The notes under the pieces were generated by a model, which did not search any database, was not told the DNA's origin, and saw only the letters and a program-made list of their open reading frames with translations. Positions 1-12,518 of a stretch of 64,000 nt of DNA are shown here, in pieces; positions within the stretch are counted from its first letter, which is position 1, and every line of letters starts with the position of its first letter. The DNA is taken from NCBI RefSeq assembly GCF_034190915.1, contig NW_026947485.1, forward strand, positions 49,583,019 to 49,647,018. The letters run 5' to 3'. The DNA is from Cavia porcellus (taxonomy: Eukaryota > Chordata > Mammalia > Rodentia > Caviidae). The position numbers were made by a program, and so were the translations under genes.

Positions 1-540
1 CAGAAAGTATTAAAAGTCCCAAGAAGAATTTGGCATTTTCTCCTGAGTACACAACTTACTTGAGCATGAAGATTTCAAAATGAGCATGGAAAGCTCATTG
101 GGGAAGCTAAGTAATTTAACAAATTTTTATATTAATACATATGCTAATATGAAAATGTATGTGAGTTTAAAATTTTGCGTGAATTTTTTTGTGTCCATGA
201 GTGTGAATTTTTTAAAAAAGAACAGCGACAGAAGGTTTTAGATAGTGATTATTCTGGCTGCTGCGTTTTCAGCTTTTTGCTTCTTCTCAGAGTGAGATTT
301 CATGCTTTCTAAAGATGATCTCACACATGGGGCATTTATACCCTCACTTTGGGTACTGTTTTAAGCAGGTTTAAAGAAGTGAAAACAGCTGAAAGTCATG
401 CTTCTTTCTCTATGTGTTTGTCACTTTTCCACCACCACACGCTCATCACAGGAGCTGAATGCTTACAGGAGAGTTAATGTCATCATCTTAAAGGAGCACA
501 ATTTACAATAGCTAAATTATGGAAGCAACCTATATGCCCA
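1..540. other. Unique AT-rich DNA, no feature recognised
   Basis: No coding potential, SINE, LINE or LTR signature is visible. The stretch ends at an ATCT microsatellite. Confidence 0.5.
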
Positions 541-550
541 TGATATCTAC

Positions 551-551
551 C

Positions 552-593
<42 letters not shown>

Positions 594-594
594 A
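551..594. repeat. (ATCT)n microsatellite
   Basis: About eleven near-perfect tetranucleotide units. It directly abuts the start of an LTR-like element at about 598. Confidence 0.95.
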
Positions 595-597
595 TCA

Positions 598-980
598 GTG
601 ATAGTTAACTGTCAACTTGAGTAAGAAACAGCCAACTGATTGGTTGAGCATAGTTCTGGGTGTGGATGATAGACTTACTGAAGAGGGGAGACCAACCTGA
701 GTGTGAGTGCAACCAACCACTAGGCTTGTAGGCTGGATGAAATAAAAAGGGGTAGAAAAAAAGAAGTCTCACTTCTGTTTCTTGGGAGAAGCTCCAGTTT
801 TCACCTTGGCTTCCAGTACAGACTACAGCTTTCTGATATGGACTCACATAGAACTCTACAGTGAGCTTTAGATCTTCGACTTTTGACTAGATCCTTTGGG
901 GTTCCAGTGTGCAGACTGGCCTTTTGCACTCTTTTAATATGTGATTCTGCAGACAGCCACTGTAAGCCTACCTTATAAAG

Positions 981-985
<5 letters not shown>
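598..985 (+). mobile_element. Degenerate ERVL/MaLR-type LTR
   Basis: The start (TGATAGTTAACTGTCAACTT) resembles the TG...GTCAACTTG opening seen in two other LTR-like pieces here (42,288 and, in antisense, 63,193). There is an AATAAA-like motif near 741 and the end runs into an AC microsatellite. An 80-aa antisense frame across it has no recognisable domain and is not a gene. The family assignment is by eye; boundaries are approximate. Confidence 0.45.

Positions 986-1013
<28 letters not shown>
983..1013. repeat. (AC)n microsatellite
   Basis: Uninterrupted dinucleotide run of about 15 units at the 3' edge of the LTR-like piece. Confidence 0.95.
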
Positions 1014-1014
<1 letters not shown>

Positions 1015-2133
1015 CTTTAAATCTTATTTCACTAGTACACAGCCATAAACAAGAATAAATTTGAGTCATTTGTAGGAAAGTAGAAGGATTTTGAGACCAT
1101 AATACTAAAGCAGACACAAACAGTTAAATATCACATGATTTCTCTAATATGAGAAATCCAAAATATAAAAAATTTGAAGAGTAAAATAAGAGAGCTGGCA
1201 AAAAACTAGAAGGTAGACTCTGAGGTGAAGAGAAGATCTGAAGGAGGAGGTAGAGAAGCGTGGAGAGGAGTGAAAATGATCAAAATGGAATATGCATATG
1301 CATCAGTTCCCTAGGATGGACATAATTATTATGCAACACAACCATGTACTAATTTTTTTAAAGGGCAATTACAATGTGTCTCTGATCTGGTAATAGTTAT
1401 TTGGATGTCTTTTCAAAATGTAGGAGGGCTCTTCCACAATCTAGTAATTTCTATAGGAACTCCTAGCCCTTAAAACAGAGTATTTAGCAAATGTGTGTTA
1501 AAGGAAAAGGTGAGTGTGAACTAATGCCTGATTACACTGCAGGAACTATCCTGGATAGAAGAGAGCTCATTACATCACATACTTAGCACTCTGACAAAGC
1601 CCTAGAGTTAGCCTTGTGTATAATCAAGAACAGAATGTTCATTACTATGACTTGACATGCTAGGCTGCAGAATTACAAGAAAGCCAATCTTGTCATCAAG
1701 GACAGATACAAGATGACATTGTGGGAAATCAAATTTTTGTTTAATAACCAAAGAAACTAGATTTATTATATTAAAGAGGTGTACAAACTGCAAACTCCAT
1801 GGGAGGAGAGATTTTATCAGATCATCCAGTCCTCTAGCTACTAGGACAAAATGGCAGGCATAAATTGATACAGGAGAAATAATGAAATAATGCACTTTGA
1901 AGAGTCTGAATTGATCTTCTGCAAGTGAACAATCTGTCATCATTCCACTAATCCATTAGGCCCAAATGGATTACATCATTTACATCATAAAAATACCAAA
2001 TCATCTTTGCCATAGCCCAATTTAACAAGAATCCAGACACAATCTGAGAATTAGTCAATTTTTAATTGTAAAAAAATGAATGGAAAATGAAAATAAAGTG
2101 AACTTTGCACATGAACAATGAATATAACCCTGT
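1014..2133. other. Unique AT-rich DNA, no feature recognised
   Basis: An antisense 111-aa frame at 1608-1943 shows no domain, no splice context and no repeat match that I recognise. I treat it as chance. Confidence 0.45.
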
Positions 2134-2183
2134 GAAAATAGACTATTTTCAAAAAAAAAAAAAAGAAAATAGACTATTTTCAA
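2134..2183. repeat. Direct repeat of a 19-mer flanking a poly(A) run
   Basis: GAAAATAGACTATTTTCAA occurs twice with only a run of about 12 A between the copies. The first 17 bases form a perfect palindrome with a single-base centre (8-bp arms). The arrangement matches a target-site duplication around a poly(A)-only retroposition product. A slippage or local duplication origin is the alternative. Confidence 0.8.
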
Positions 2184-2202
2184 GCTTAAAAGAGGAGGTT
2201 GA

Positions 2203-2312
2203 GGGGCTGGGGATTCAGCTCAGTGGCATAAGCACCTGCCTTGCAAGCAGGTGGTCGTGAGTTCGACCCCCAGTACCAATAAAAAAAGAAAAAGACAAAA
2301 AAAATTTTTAAA
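2203..2312 (+). mobile_element. ID-type SINE (tRNA-derived)
   Basis: Full-length ID element with an internal Pol III promoter: a box A-like CAGCTCAGTGGC and a box B-like GAGTTCGACCC. It continues into an A-rich tail containing AAAAAGACAAAAAAAA. A 14-bp target-site duplication (AAAAGAGGAGGTTG) lies at 2188-2201 and 2313-2326. This is not a tRNA gene, because the cloverleaf arms are degenerate and it carries a retroposon tail. Confidence 0.92.
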
Positions 2313-2326
2313 AAAAGAGGAGGTTG

Positions 2327-2865
2327 CATTCAAACCAATATTTGAATGCTATTTATATGCCAAGTACTATTCCAAGCAAAGCAAAGTACAAGATAAAATA
2401 TGAATAATCTGTTAAATAAACATCAAAGCATTTATATTTCAATGATGTATCCATTTAAGACATTTGACCTTGTTATTTACTGTTACCATAAACATACGTT
2501 AGGTGTTTTATAAATGGTATGGATAGCCCCACAGTTCCCTAACAAGTATATGTAGACATTTTCTATTTTTTACTTTTCAAATTAAACTCCACTGACAAGG
2601 AGGCATCAGAGTAATAACATTTACATTATGTAATAAACTTGAAATGTAGGTAGTATAAACTTGATATGCCTACTTAAAATCCTAATTCTACCAGTATTTA
2701 TTCATATGATCCTTGAACAGGCACTTAAATTCTCCTGACTCACTTTTCTTGTAACAAATGGAAATAATATAGTTACTATCTAACCTACTACCTATGGTGA
2801 TTGCGATGAAGTAAGATGTTCTATATAAAATGCTCAGAGGAGTTCTTGGAAGCCAGGGCATATTC
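2327..2865. other. Unique AT-rich DNA, no feature recognised
   Basis: Nothing beyond base-composition bias is visible between the ID SINE and the L1 3' end. Confidence 0.4.
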
Positions 2866-3838
2866 ATTTTTTAAATTATTTTATTTAAAAAAAGAATAAG
2901 ATAAAAGAGGACTTAACAAAACATGTCAGAACAGAACAATTTAAGCAACATAAGTGTTTCACCACAAGACAATCCGACATAACAGTAGCTACTGTAGTGT
3001 CTCTTTCCTTGAAATATTTGAGTATACTTTCATATACTATAATATCAGACATGAAAAGACAAAGTAAAACCATTCAAGAGAATGAAAGTATTACAGGGTA
3101 TTCAGAACCAACTAACAGAAAATGAACAAACTTTAGTATATTATCTCCTTTTCTATAAAATATTTTGTTTATACTATCACATATAATAAAATCCAATAAG
3201 ATAGAACATGATAAAACCAATGGAGACAGAAGAACAAAAGTTTGGTGGGACTTCAAAACAAGAAGATATTAAACCATCACTCGTTAATATAATGTCTTGT
3301 TTTCTTCAAAATAGCTGTTTATACCATTACAGATAATAAAATCAAACAACGCAGAATAAAACCATTCCAATTAATGAATGAAAACATTATAAGGCTTCAA
3401 AGCAATATAATAGGCAATCATGATTACCACATACTTTTATGTATTCTAATCATTTCTTACACTAGGGAAACTATTCGGTATTTATACATGTGAGTTTGAT
3501 TTATTTTACTTATTAGTATGGTCTCAAGCTGAGTCCATTTATTTACTTATTAGTATGGTCTCAAGCTGAGTCCATTTATTTACAAATATCTCAATGTGAT
3601 CATTCTTTATAGCTGAGTAGTACTCCATTGTATAAAAATACCACAGCTTTTTTATCCATTCTTCAGTTGATGGACACGTAGGTGGTTTCCAAGATCTGGC
3701 TATTACAAATTGTGCTACTATAAATATGGGCGCACATATATCACTGTGGTATGAAGTCTTCAGGACATATTCATTAGTGACAAAGCTATTATTTACTTGG
3801 AATCTTGATATACACCAGAAACATCTGACTAAACAGAC
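2866..3838 (-). mobile_element. 5'-truncated L1 3' end (ORF2 terminus and 3'UTR)
   Basis: The complement of 3,580-3,760 reads as the conserved L1 ORF2 C-terminal region: the complements of TACTCCATTGTATAAAAATA and of TTCAGTTGATGGACACGTAG are diagnostic. 2,880-3,480 resembles the 3'UTR of the two L1 derivatives at 16.0 and 43.1 kb (the same AACAAAACAG and ATAAAATCAA segments). The piece ends near an ID SINE, so its 5' breakpoint is approximate. Short antisense frames in it are broken and not functional. Confidence 0.8.
3505..3583. repeat. Exact 37-bp tandem duplication
   Basis: A 37-bp unit (3505-3541) is repeated exactly at 3542-3578, with five bases of a third copy. It lies inside the L1 3' end and contains TATTAGTATGGTCTCAAGCT. 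Exact identity in an otherwise diverged L1 suggests the duplication is recent. Confidence 0.93.
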
Positions 3839-3858
3839 AAAAATACTTATCTGGAAGT

Positions 3859-3866
<8 letters not shown>

Positions 3867-3899
<33 letters not shown>

Positions 3900-3975
3900 T
3901 GCCAGGGATTGAACTCACGACCTCACGTTTGCCAAGCAGGCACTTATGCCACTGAGCTAAACCTCCGGCCCCTCA
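3867..3975 (-). mobile_element. ID-type SINE
   Basis: Antisense ID copy: a long poly(T) (the tail), then the complements of box B (TGAACTC) and box A (CACTGAGCTAA), ending in CCGGCCCC. A 12-bp target-site duplication AAGTGGATTTTT lies at 3855-3866 and 3976-3987. Confidence 0.92.
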
Positions 3976-3987
3976 AAGTGGATTTTT

Positions 3988-5498
3988 AAACAAACAAATA
4001 AACAAATATTCTGGAATGGGAATTAGGTTCCCAATAAAATGGGAATTTAGGTTCAGAATGGTTAAAGACCTAAAACCCACAATACAACTAGGCATGCATG
4101 ATGGCCTCACCACTCATGCTAAGTAGGATGCAAATAACCCAGACTCTACTCTGCACTTACATTTTACTTGGTACAACCACACAGTGACAGATGGAAATTG
4201 TCACTTCATAAAAGATTGACACAACCATTTAATAACCACAATAAAAGAAATGCCACAATGGAGTATATTTGTATTTTAAAGCCATACTTTTGAAATTCTA
4301 GTGTTTACTGAAATTGTTTATATTATAACATAATTTAAATATGTATCACTGCAGACCAGTTATACCCTATATACTTATTATATAGCTATAAACCCCTCCC
4401 AATTAAAAATTAGCCACAAACAAAATAACTAAAGCTAGTTAACAATCATCAAGTTAATGTGATTAGTAATACTGCATCACTCACTGCTGAGTGACGACCC
4501 AACTTTCCCACATGTATTGGGCGATCATGGTGTAATTCTCCAAGCACTTTTTAATTGTTTTTTTTTCATGTACAGTACCTTGTTGTCATTTAGCTTTCAT
4601 TTAATGCAAAAGCATCATTTGAGCATTAAGTCTCCACGTGCTACTCTGTTGCTACCTTATTACAATGACAGTCGTAGTACCTCCTTGGGGTCAAAATAAT
4701 CATAAACATTGAAAATACTATGTAACTTTCAAATTAAGATATTCATCAGGTAATCCAGAATATGTATATAATATTTTTAGATAACCATTGAAATTAAACA
4801 CACACACAATTAACCACAATTTTTCATCAATATTAGTTTGGAGTTAAGAAAATATCACAATGAACAGTTAATTGCCAAATTTACAAACTAGACATGTAAG
4901 TTCTACAGAAACACAGAGAAAGGAGATCATTTTGTGATCTGATGCCAAGTAAAATGAGGCCTATAGAAGACAGAAAATCTTGGAATCCTGGAGGAAAGAG
5001 TGATGGAAGGTGTGGTCTTATATACGGAGCTTAATCTATGGATTTCTTACATAACATACTAATCGTACATGAGAGAGTAAGCAAAAATCCATGTAGGATA
5101 AGGTGATGTTGGGAGAAGAATATCCATAGTGGAGTATAGTGTCTTGATTAAGAATATAATAGATTCAAGTTTCCTAACCCAAGGGACTGTTAGCCAATGG
5201 CTCCTCCTGTGTCCAGGAGCTCATTTTGTGGGAAATCCTCAGGTCCATGCAAACATCCCTGAAAAGAAGGTGTACACATTCATTAGAACTAATTAAAATA
5301 CCCTTGCTATTGACCAAATGAGGGAATATTTGCTACCAGACCGAGTTCCTTTTAGAAGTAATTTCTTATTTATGTAGCCTAAATTGAAAGTTTAAAGGCA
5401 ATGAGAACACTAAGTACAAGGTATGTACAATCAAAAATTCTTACACTAAGGGGATACATCTACCAAGTAACTACATAAGGCTGCTTACTAGATGTTTG
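3988..5498. other. Unique AT-rich DNA, no feature recognised
   Basis: No coding exon, SINE or LTR signature. Short frames are unsupported. Confidence 0.45.
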
Positions 5499-5858
5499 CT
5501 ATACTGTGAGTTGTATTCCCTTCAAATTTATATACTAAAACTCTCCTTCTGTGTTACTGTATGTGGAGCTAGGGCCGTTAGAAGATAATTAATGTTAAAT
5601 AATGTCATGAAAGTGGGACTCTATCCAATAGGTTGGTAGCATTATACAAAGTAGAAGAGAGAGAAAAATATCTCCTCTTCTCCCATATGAGCACAGTGAA
5701 AGAAGCTGTCTGCAGGCCAAAGTGAGCCTGCGCCAGATACTAACCATGATGGCACACCAACCTATCATCCTTCAGAACTGTGGTGAAATAAATTTATCTT
5801 GTTAAAGCTACTCAATCTGTAGTATTTTGTTGAGCTGTCCAAGCCAACTAATATGGTA
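5499..5858 (+). mobile_element. MLT1-type MaLR LTR
   Basis: The order of segments follows the MLT1 pattern: an opening CTATACTGTGAGTTGTATTC, a middle GGGCCGTTAGAAGATAATTA, the AGAACTGTGGTGAAATAAAT polyadenylation region, then a GTATTTTGTTGAGC...CCAACTAATA end. It is old and diverged, with only LTR sequence visible (a solo LTR). Confidence 0.75.
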
Positions 5859-6735
5859 TTAATGAAAATTACTTCTAACTGGCACTGTTTTCCTTTTTCA
5901 TTTTATCCAACACATACTTTTGTCTGGTAGCAAGGCTTCCAAGTTAACAGTATGGCGGATGGCATAATTTTGTCCAGGTTAGTTTTATTTTAGGTTGTGT
6001 AATAGTAGCAAGAAGCTACATTTCAATTGACATCAGAATGTTACTTTCAGTGCAATTTCTAAGGTATATAATGCTGTACTCATTGGAGAAACTTGATTCT
6101 TGTTTCTCGTACAATTTGCAAAATTGCTCTACATGCCTGGTATAAATTTTTTCACCCACAATGAGGAGAAATTTCACAGGTTTCATTTTGCTTATGAAAT
6201 TTATTTATGTCTCTGAAAAACTATAAAACATGGAACCTAAATATAATCTGTTAGTGGTATGAAATGTGAATGAACAGCAACAGAAAAGTGTATAAATGAA
6301 AAGAAAATGGACTGAGCCAGAAGGTCTCAGCTTATTTGAATTCTCCCTATTATATCCCTAAGCATCTGTCGGAACAGCAGAATGAAATTCATGGCTATGA
6401 AAATTGGAAGAACACAAAGCTTGTTTTTCCACAGGCTTTCACGAGAGGTTGTCATGGGTTTAATTGTCCTTTTGGTCTGCGTCCTGTCACAGGGTTATCA
6501 AAGGAGGGGCCTCGAGAGCTGAAACCACAGGAACTTTTGGGGGGGGGGGCAGCCAGCCATCTGCAGAAAGGTTCAGCTGTGAAGCAATCAGAGTTTTACC
6601 CGCCCTCCCCTCCCACATTTCAGCTCATCTCTTACACTGTTTGACTGACACAGGGTGATCAAGGTTAGGGTCAGATAGTTTCTGAAATTCAAAACAGGTT
6701 AGTAATGTACCATTTCCATTTATTTATTTATTTGC
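5859..6735. other. Unique DNA with a G-rich spot at 6538-6549
   Basis: Two overlapping plus-strand frames (102 and 64 aa, 6336-6658) cross a poly(G) run and have no recognisable domain. They are treated as chance. Confidence 0.4.
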
Positions 6736-7040
6736 TATTTATCCTGGTTATTTTATTTTGTTACTATTTTGTAGTAGCCCATATTTGCAGTACATGAAGT
6801 TTACATTCATTTGAAGGAGTAGGTGCATAACTATAGCACACCTTGACTTTTATTTAATCCCCTTCCCATGCACCTCCTCCCTCTCTCCTTCTCTAAATCC
6901 TCTATTTTTATTCCTATTGATTTTATTATTATTTTTAGGATATGTAATGTTTACATGCATCTTGAGTATTCGGTACATGTGACACATTTTAAATCTTAGT
7001 TTTTCCTCTTTCTCTCCTCTCCTTGTCTCACAAGGGGTCT
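6736..7040 (-). mobile_element. L1 3'UTR of the 6.7-14.4 kb element, internally duplicated
   Basis: The 3'UTR of the old L1. A segment near 6,770-6,890 (ACATGAAGTTTACATTCATT then a C/T-rich tract) recurs in diverged form at 6,940-7,030 (ATGTAATGTTTACATGCATC then a C/T-rich tract), suggesting an ancient tandem duplication. Confidence 0.6.
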
Positions 7041-10000
7041 AGCTTGTTTCCTTCTATCAGCCCTTTATTTTACTCTTTATTTGTGCTTTACCTTACTCAA
7101 ATGAGAGATATCATGTGGTACTTAGGCTTGTGTGTCTGATTTATTTCACATAATGCTACATTTTCTAGATATATCCATTTTCCTAAAAATGTCTTAGATT
7201 TGTCCTTCTTTATAACCATATAGTAATCCATTGTGTACATAGACCACGTTTTTTCCATCCATTTCTCTGTTGATGGGCATACAAGTTGCTCCTAGGATTT
7301 AGCATTTCTATACTGATTTCTATTCCACTGAAACTTTTGTTTGATATAACCCAATTTGTTGATTATTGCTGTTATTTCTTGTGCAATTGAGTTATGTCCC
7401 GAAAATCTTTGTCAACACCTATAACTTCGAGTATTTTACCTATTTTATCTTCCAGAAAGTTTACTGTTTCTGTTGTAATGTTTAAATCTTTGACCCATTT
7501 TTGACTTTAAATGAGTAGATGGTAAGAGATACGATTCCAGCTACAATTTTCTGCAAATAGATATTCAACTTTCACAGGATCATTTGTTGAATAGACTATC
7601 TTTCCTTCAATCTATGTTCTTGGCAGCTTTGTCTGGGGATGTTTATGTCCCTTTTATTCTGTTCCATTGATCCATGCGACTGTTTTTACGCATATACCAT
7701 GCCAATTTTATCATTGTTGCTTTGTAGTATAACTTGAGGTCAGCTATTGTGATGCTTCCTGCTTTGCTCTTATTGCCTAGGACTGTATTTGCTATTATGG
7801 ATCCTTTCTGGACCCCTACTAATTTTATTAGGATTACTTTTTTCTGGTTTTATGAGGAATGTTGTAATTTTGATTAGAATTGCATTGCATCTATTTATTA
7901 GTTTTGGGAGAATGACCATCTTGTCAGTCTTGATTCTGCCTATCCAAAAGCAGGAGATATCTTCTTAGTTTGTGGTGTCTTCTTCAATCTCCTTTTTCAG
8001 AGTACTGTAATTTTAATTATAGAAGTGTTTCTCTTCCTTAGGTTAATTTCTAAATATTTAATTTTTCTCCATGCTATTGTGTGTGGTATTGTTTCCTAAT
8101 TTCTTTCTCATTAAGTTTATTACTATTGATTTTCATGTCTTGATTTTGTATCTTGATTCACTGCTAGAACTGATTATCAATTCAGTATTTTTCAGCGGAA
8201 TTTTTGGGGTCTTTTATGTGGAGTATCATATTATCTGCAAATAATGATAATGGGACATCTTTTACTCCCATTACTGCTCCCATTACTTACTTTTCTTACC
8301 TGATTGCTTTGGCTAATGTTTTGAGTACTGTGTTAAAAACAAAAGGTGATAGTATGCATCCTTGTCTTGTTTCTGATTTTTAGATGCAAAGCTTTCACTT
8401 TTTCCACATTTAATATTTTGCTGGCAGCTGGTTTTTATAAACTGCTTTTATCAGATTCAAATAAAATCTTTCCAGTATTTTCTTTGAAGTTTTTATCATG
8501 AAAGGGTGTTTGATTTTGTCAAAAACCTTTTCTCATCTATTTAAAATATTATCATTTGGTTTTATCTTTATTTCTATTCATATGACATGTTAAATTGATT
8601 GCTTTGTATATGTTGAGCCATCCTTGCAACTTTGGGATAAAATCTCTTTGATCATGTTGTGTCAGACCCTTTTGATGATGTGTTGCACTCTATTTGTCAA
8701 TATCATATTGAGGATTTTTGCATCTATGTTTATGAAAGATACTGGCCTTTTGTTTTCTTTTATTTGGATCTTTGTCTAGTTTGGTGATTAGAATTATACT
8801 GGCTTCCAGTGATGAGTTTGGAAGCATTCCTTTCCTTTCGATTTCATTGAAGAATGTGATGAGTATTGTCGGTATACTGTGTTAAAAGGTCTTATAGAAT
8901 TAAGCGATGAATCCCTCTATCTAGTCCTGGATGGTTTTAGTTGATAGGTTTTATATTATTGCCTCAGTTTCATTATTTTTCATTACCTGTAGTTCATATT
9001 TTTATTTCTTCTTGCTTTATTTTTATTAACTCGTATGTATCTAAGAATCTATTTCTTCAAATTTTTCAATTTGTTGAAATACAATTTTAGTAGTAGTTAC
9101 TAACTTCTGGATTCTGATTGTGTCTTTTGATTTCTTTTCTTATTTCTAATTGCATTAAAATGAGTCTTTTTCTTTTGGTAAATTTCACTAAAAGTGTGTC
9201 TATTTTGTTTATTCTTTCAAATAACAAGCTCTGAAATTCATGAATTCTTTTACTGCTTTTTATTTTGGTCTCAATTTCATTAATTTCTGTTCTGATGTTT
9301 ATGTTTTCCCTCTTTAATTTTGCTTGGGACTTGGTTTGTTGTTATTTCTCAAGTATCCTGAAGTTCCTCATTAGGTCATTTATTTAAGCTTGCTCTGTTT
9401 TCCTAATGTGACCACTAATTACAATAAACTTTCTTCTTACCTACTGCTTTCCATTGTGTTCTGTAGGCATCAGTGTGTTTCACAGGCAATATCATTAACA
9501 TCTACAAATTAATTACCTCCTTGAGTGTGCTTTTGAGTTTCCAAGTGCTTCTAAATTTTCTGTCCCTGCACATCCCATGGTTGATTTCTGTTTTCTTTGC
9601 ACAACTGTCTGACAGTGAACACGGCATAAGTTTGATTTTTTTTTTTTTCTATTTACTGAAGCAGATTTTGTGGACTAGCATGGGATTATTTTGGAGAAAG
9701 TCCTCTGTGCAACAGACAAGAATGTGTATCTTGAAATAGAGAAGAACAGTCTGCCAGTATCTATTAAGGCTGTATGTTCAAAGATGTGATTCTGATATTT
9801 CTTTATTGATTTTTTTTGTTTGTTTGATCTGTCTGTTGGTGAAAAATGAAAAGCTAAAATCCTCCCTTCTGATTGTTAGTATTTATTTGATCTTTTATGT
9901 TCAGCAGTATTTTATTAAGATAGTTGCTCAAGTATTCAATGCATTCATATTTATAACTATTATCTCTTCTTGTTAAATTGTTCCCTTCACTAATATGTAA

Positions 10001-10600
10001 TGATATATGTTTTTTGTCTTTCTAATCAGTTTTAGGTTGGTCAATTCTGATTAATTTTATCTGACAATAAAATTGCTACCCCTAGTCACTTTCAGTGTCT
10101 TGGTGTGTGAAATATTGCTTTCTATTCTTCAATTTTTTAGTTTACATGTATCTTTTTGGATTAGATGAGTCTCTTGAATGCAATAGGCATTTGAACACTG
10201 ATTTTTGATCCATCTGGCAATCTTTCTCCCTTTTCAAAAATTTTTTTGATTTGCATTTGACAAGCAGGCACTACCACTAAGCTATATCCTTGACCCCAGC
10301 AATCTTTCTTTTAATTGAAGTGTTGACTCTATTAGCACTGAGAGATATTACAGAAAGGTATTGATCGGTCGCTAACATTGCACTCTTTCTCTGTTAGTGA
10401 CTCCTTTGTTTTTCATTTCTGATTTTTTACTTTTTATCTATTCTCCAGGTTTGATCTCTTTATTTAATTTGAATTTCTGTCTAGTATATTCTTGAGTATT
10501 TTCTGGAATGCCGATTTAGTAATCAAAATTGATTGAGTTTTTGGTTTTTTTTTTTGTTTTGTTTTTTGTTTTTTCATGAAATGTCCTTGTTTCTCCATCT
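7040..10600 (-). pseudogene. L1 ORF2 remnant (endonuclease/reverse transcriptase)
   Basis: L1 ORF2 encodes the endonuclease and reverse transcriptase for target-primed retroposition. The complement follows typical ORF2 order from 3' to 5': the near-terminal CCATTGTGTACATAGACCAC and TTGATGGGCATACAAGTTGC segments (7,220-7,290), then TATTCTGTTCCATTGATCC and the following GTAGTATAACTTGAGGTCAG (7,650-7,760), the CATCCTTGCAACTTTGGGAT region of the reverse transcriptase (8,610), and 5' ORF2 sequence near 10,140-10,340. No frame stays open for more than about 90 residues, so it is dead. An ID fragment interrupts it at about 10,240-10,299. Confidence 0.85.
10240..10299 (-). mobile_element. Degenerate ID SINE fragment
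   Basis: Contains the ID-like antisense core GACAAGCAGGCACTACCACT followed by AAGCTATATCCTTGACCCC. The L1 sequence resumes on both sides, with CAATCTTTCT repeated at about 10,219 and 10,300, consistent with a target-site duplication. Confidence 0.75.
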
Positions 10601-11330
10601 ACTTTGAAGGAACATTTTGCTGAAAATGTTAATCTTGGTTAGAATTCATTTCCTTTTAGGGCTTAAGATACTTCACTCCAAGCTCTTCTGGCCTTTAAAG
10701 TTTGTATTGAGAAGTCTGCTGTAATTCTAATGTGTGATGTTTGTTTGTTTCATTTCTCTGTGACCACTTTTAAAAGCTATTTTATTGAATAGCTGGTATA
10801 TTATATAAATAATATAAGGAAGCTTCCTTTTTTCACCATGGTTGATTTCTGTAAGCCTTGCTTACTTGTAAATTGCACTCTTCTCATATTTGGGAAGTTT
10901 TCTATTATTGTTTCTGTAAACTATTCTGTGTATTATCTTCTAATTGCTCTAAAACTCCAATTAGCCTTATATTGGTCTTCTTAATATCATTTAGTAACTG
11001 CTGGATGGATTTTTCTTGTTATCTCAACTTTTTTGAGAATTTTCTGAAAACTTTGTCATAATTTACTGTTCTGTCCTCAATTTTAGAAGCACTGTCTTTC
11101 AATGATCATTTCTGTAACTCATGAATTCTACACAGTTTTTCATATCTGGAATTTCTGTCTGATAATTTTTGTTAATTCAACATATTTTCAAAATTTGTCA
11201 TTTATGTTTTGAGCTTTATTGGTCAGCTCCTCCCTTTTTTAATTTATTTCCCCAAATCCACATTGGTCATTCTATGTGATGATTCTGTAATCTCCTAATG
11301 TCCTCTGAACTTACCAAGTTTCTTTTTTTC
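10600..11330 (-). pseudogene. L1 ORF1 remnant of the old element
   Basis: ORF1 encodes the RNA-binding chaperone of the L1 particle. The GGGCTTAAGATACTTCACTC and AAGCTCTTCTGGCCTTTAAA segments (10,660-10,700) match the ORF1 3' portion in the two L1 derivatives (for example 44,780-44,830). The region further right fits the coiled-coil-coding half of ORF1 but is very diverged. All frames are broken. Confidence 0.6.
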
Positions 11331-12518
11331 TTCTTTAAATAATTTATAGAGCTCTACTACCTGGCATTTGCTTTCCTCTCCATTTGTGATTCCAAAATCT
11401 ACCTTGGGAAAGTAGAGAGCCCTTGGGAATATTTGTGTTGTTTTCCCTCGATCCTGTCTGTATGAATATCTATCCTTTGTTTTTGGTATTCTCTCAGTTT
11501 TTATTCTTTTTTTTTTTTTTTTTTTTTTTGACGCTGAGGGTTCAGATCTAATTAAGTAGAGCTTGTAATTTATATGGAAGATCTTTTTGTAGAACACTTT
11601 CTTCCTGTTACATGCATTTAGCTTTATTTTTCCTCACACTGTATTTACTCCTTCAGCGATTTTGATTCTGTCCCTGTGTTTAAGGGAAAAAAATTACTTC
11701 TAGTTATAACCATATAACCAGATCTTAGGACACATTCCTTATATGCATTCTAATTTTCATCCTTTGTCAATATTCTTTGCAGTCTATATTCAGATATTAT
11801 TATCAGGTATTTTACAATGTGGCAAGGGAAGTGGAAAGGGGAGATCGAGAGACGTAAGTCATTAGTGAAGTAAATGAGAGAATAGTAATACAGGAGAAGA
11901 AAATAAATAAGGACTGACTCGGGTTCTGTTGAGGTAATTTCATTTGAATTGAAGGTTTAGCATTAAGGGTTTTATGATGATATTTCTTGGGGTGAGGGTG
12001 AGCTATAGAAGGAGGGAAATATACTTTGGGATTGAAGAAAGCTATAAAGCTATTGGAACCTGTTGATAATTTTGTATCTGTAAGGTAGAAAATAGATAAG
12101 AAGACAAGAAACTAGATAAAGCGGAGCAAAGGAAATAGAATGGAAAGGATAGAGAGTTGATACAAGATATGAGAGGAATTACAAGAGAGAAAAGATTAAT
12201 GGCAAACTAAAAACTTGAGAGGAGCAATTTTGAAAATTAGAGAAACAAAAAATAAGATTTTCTTTTTTATCAAGTATTTTACTTGATAAAACTAGATAGA
12301 AAGTTGATGGAAAAGAAAGAACAAAGACACCAAATTAATGAAAACAAAGCAAAAGGAAAAAAAAAAACCCAAAATACAAGAAATATTTAGTGAGAACTCA
12401 GTTCAAATACTCCAATAAAAAAATGCACATACAACTCTCTTATGATCAGTTTGCTGAAAATCCTGGGTGTTCACACTATTCTCTACTTCTCTTGATTGTA
12501 GATCGATTATACCCAGCC

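Noticed and set aside
1608..1943. 111-codon antisense frame
   Set aside because: No recognisable domain, splice context or promoter, and a frame of this length is expected by chance in 64 kb.
6336..6658. Overlapping 102- and 64-codon frames near a poly(G) run
   Set aside because: Two frames over the same low-complexity DNA, no domain, no promoter.
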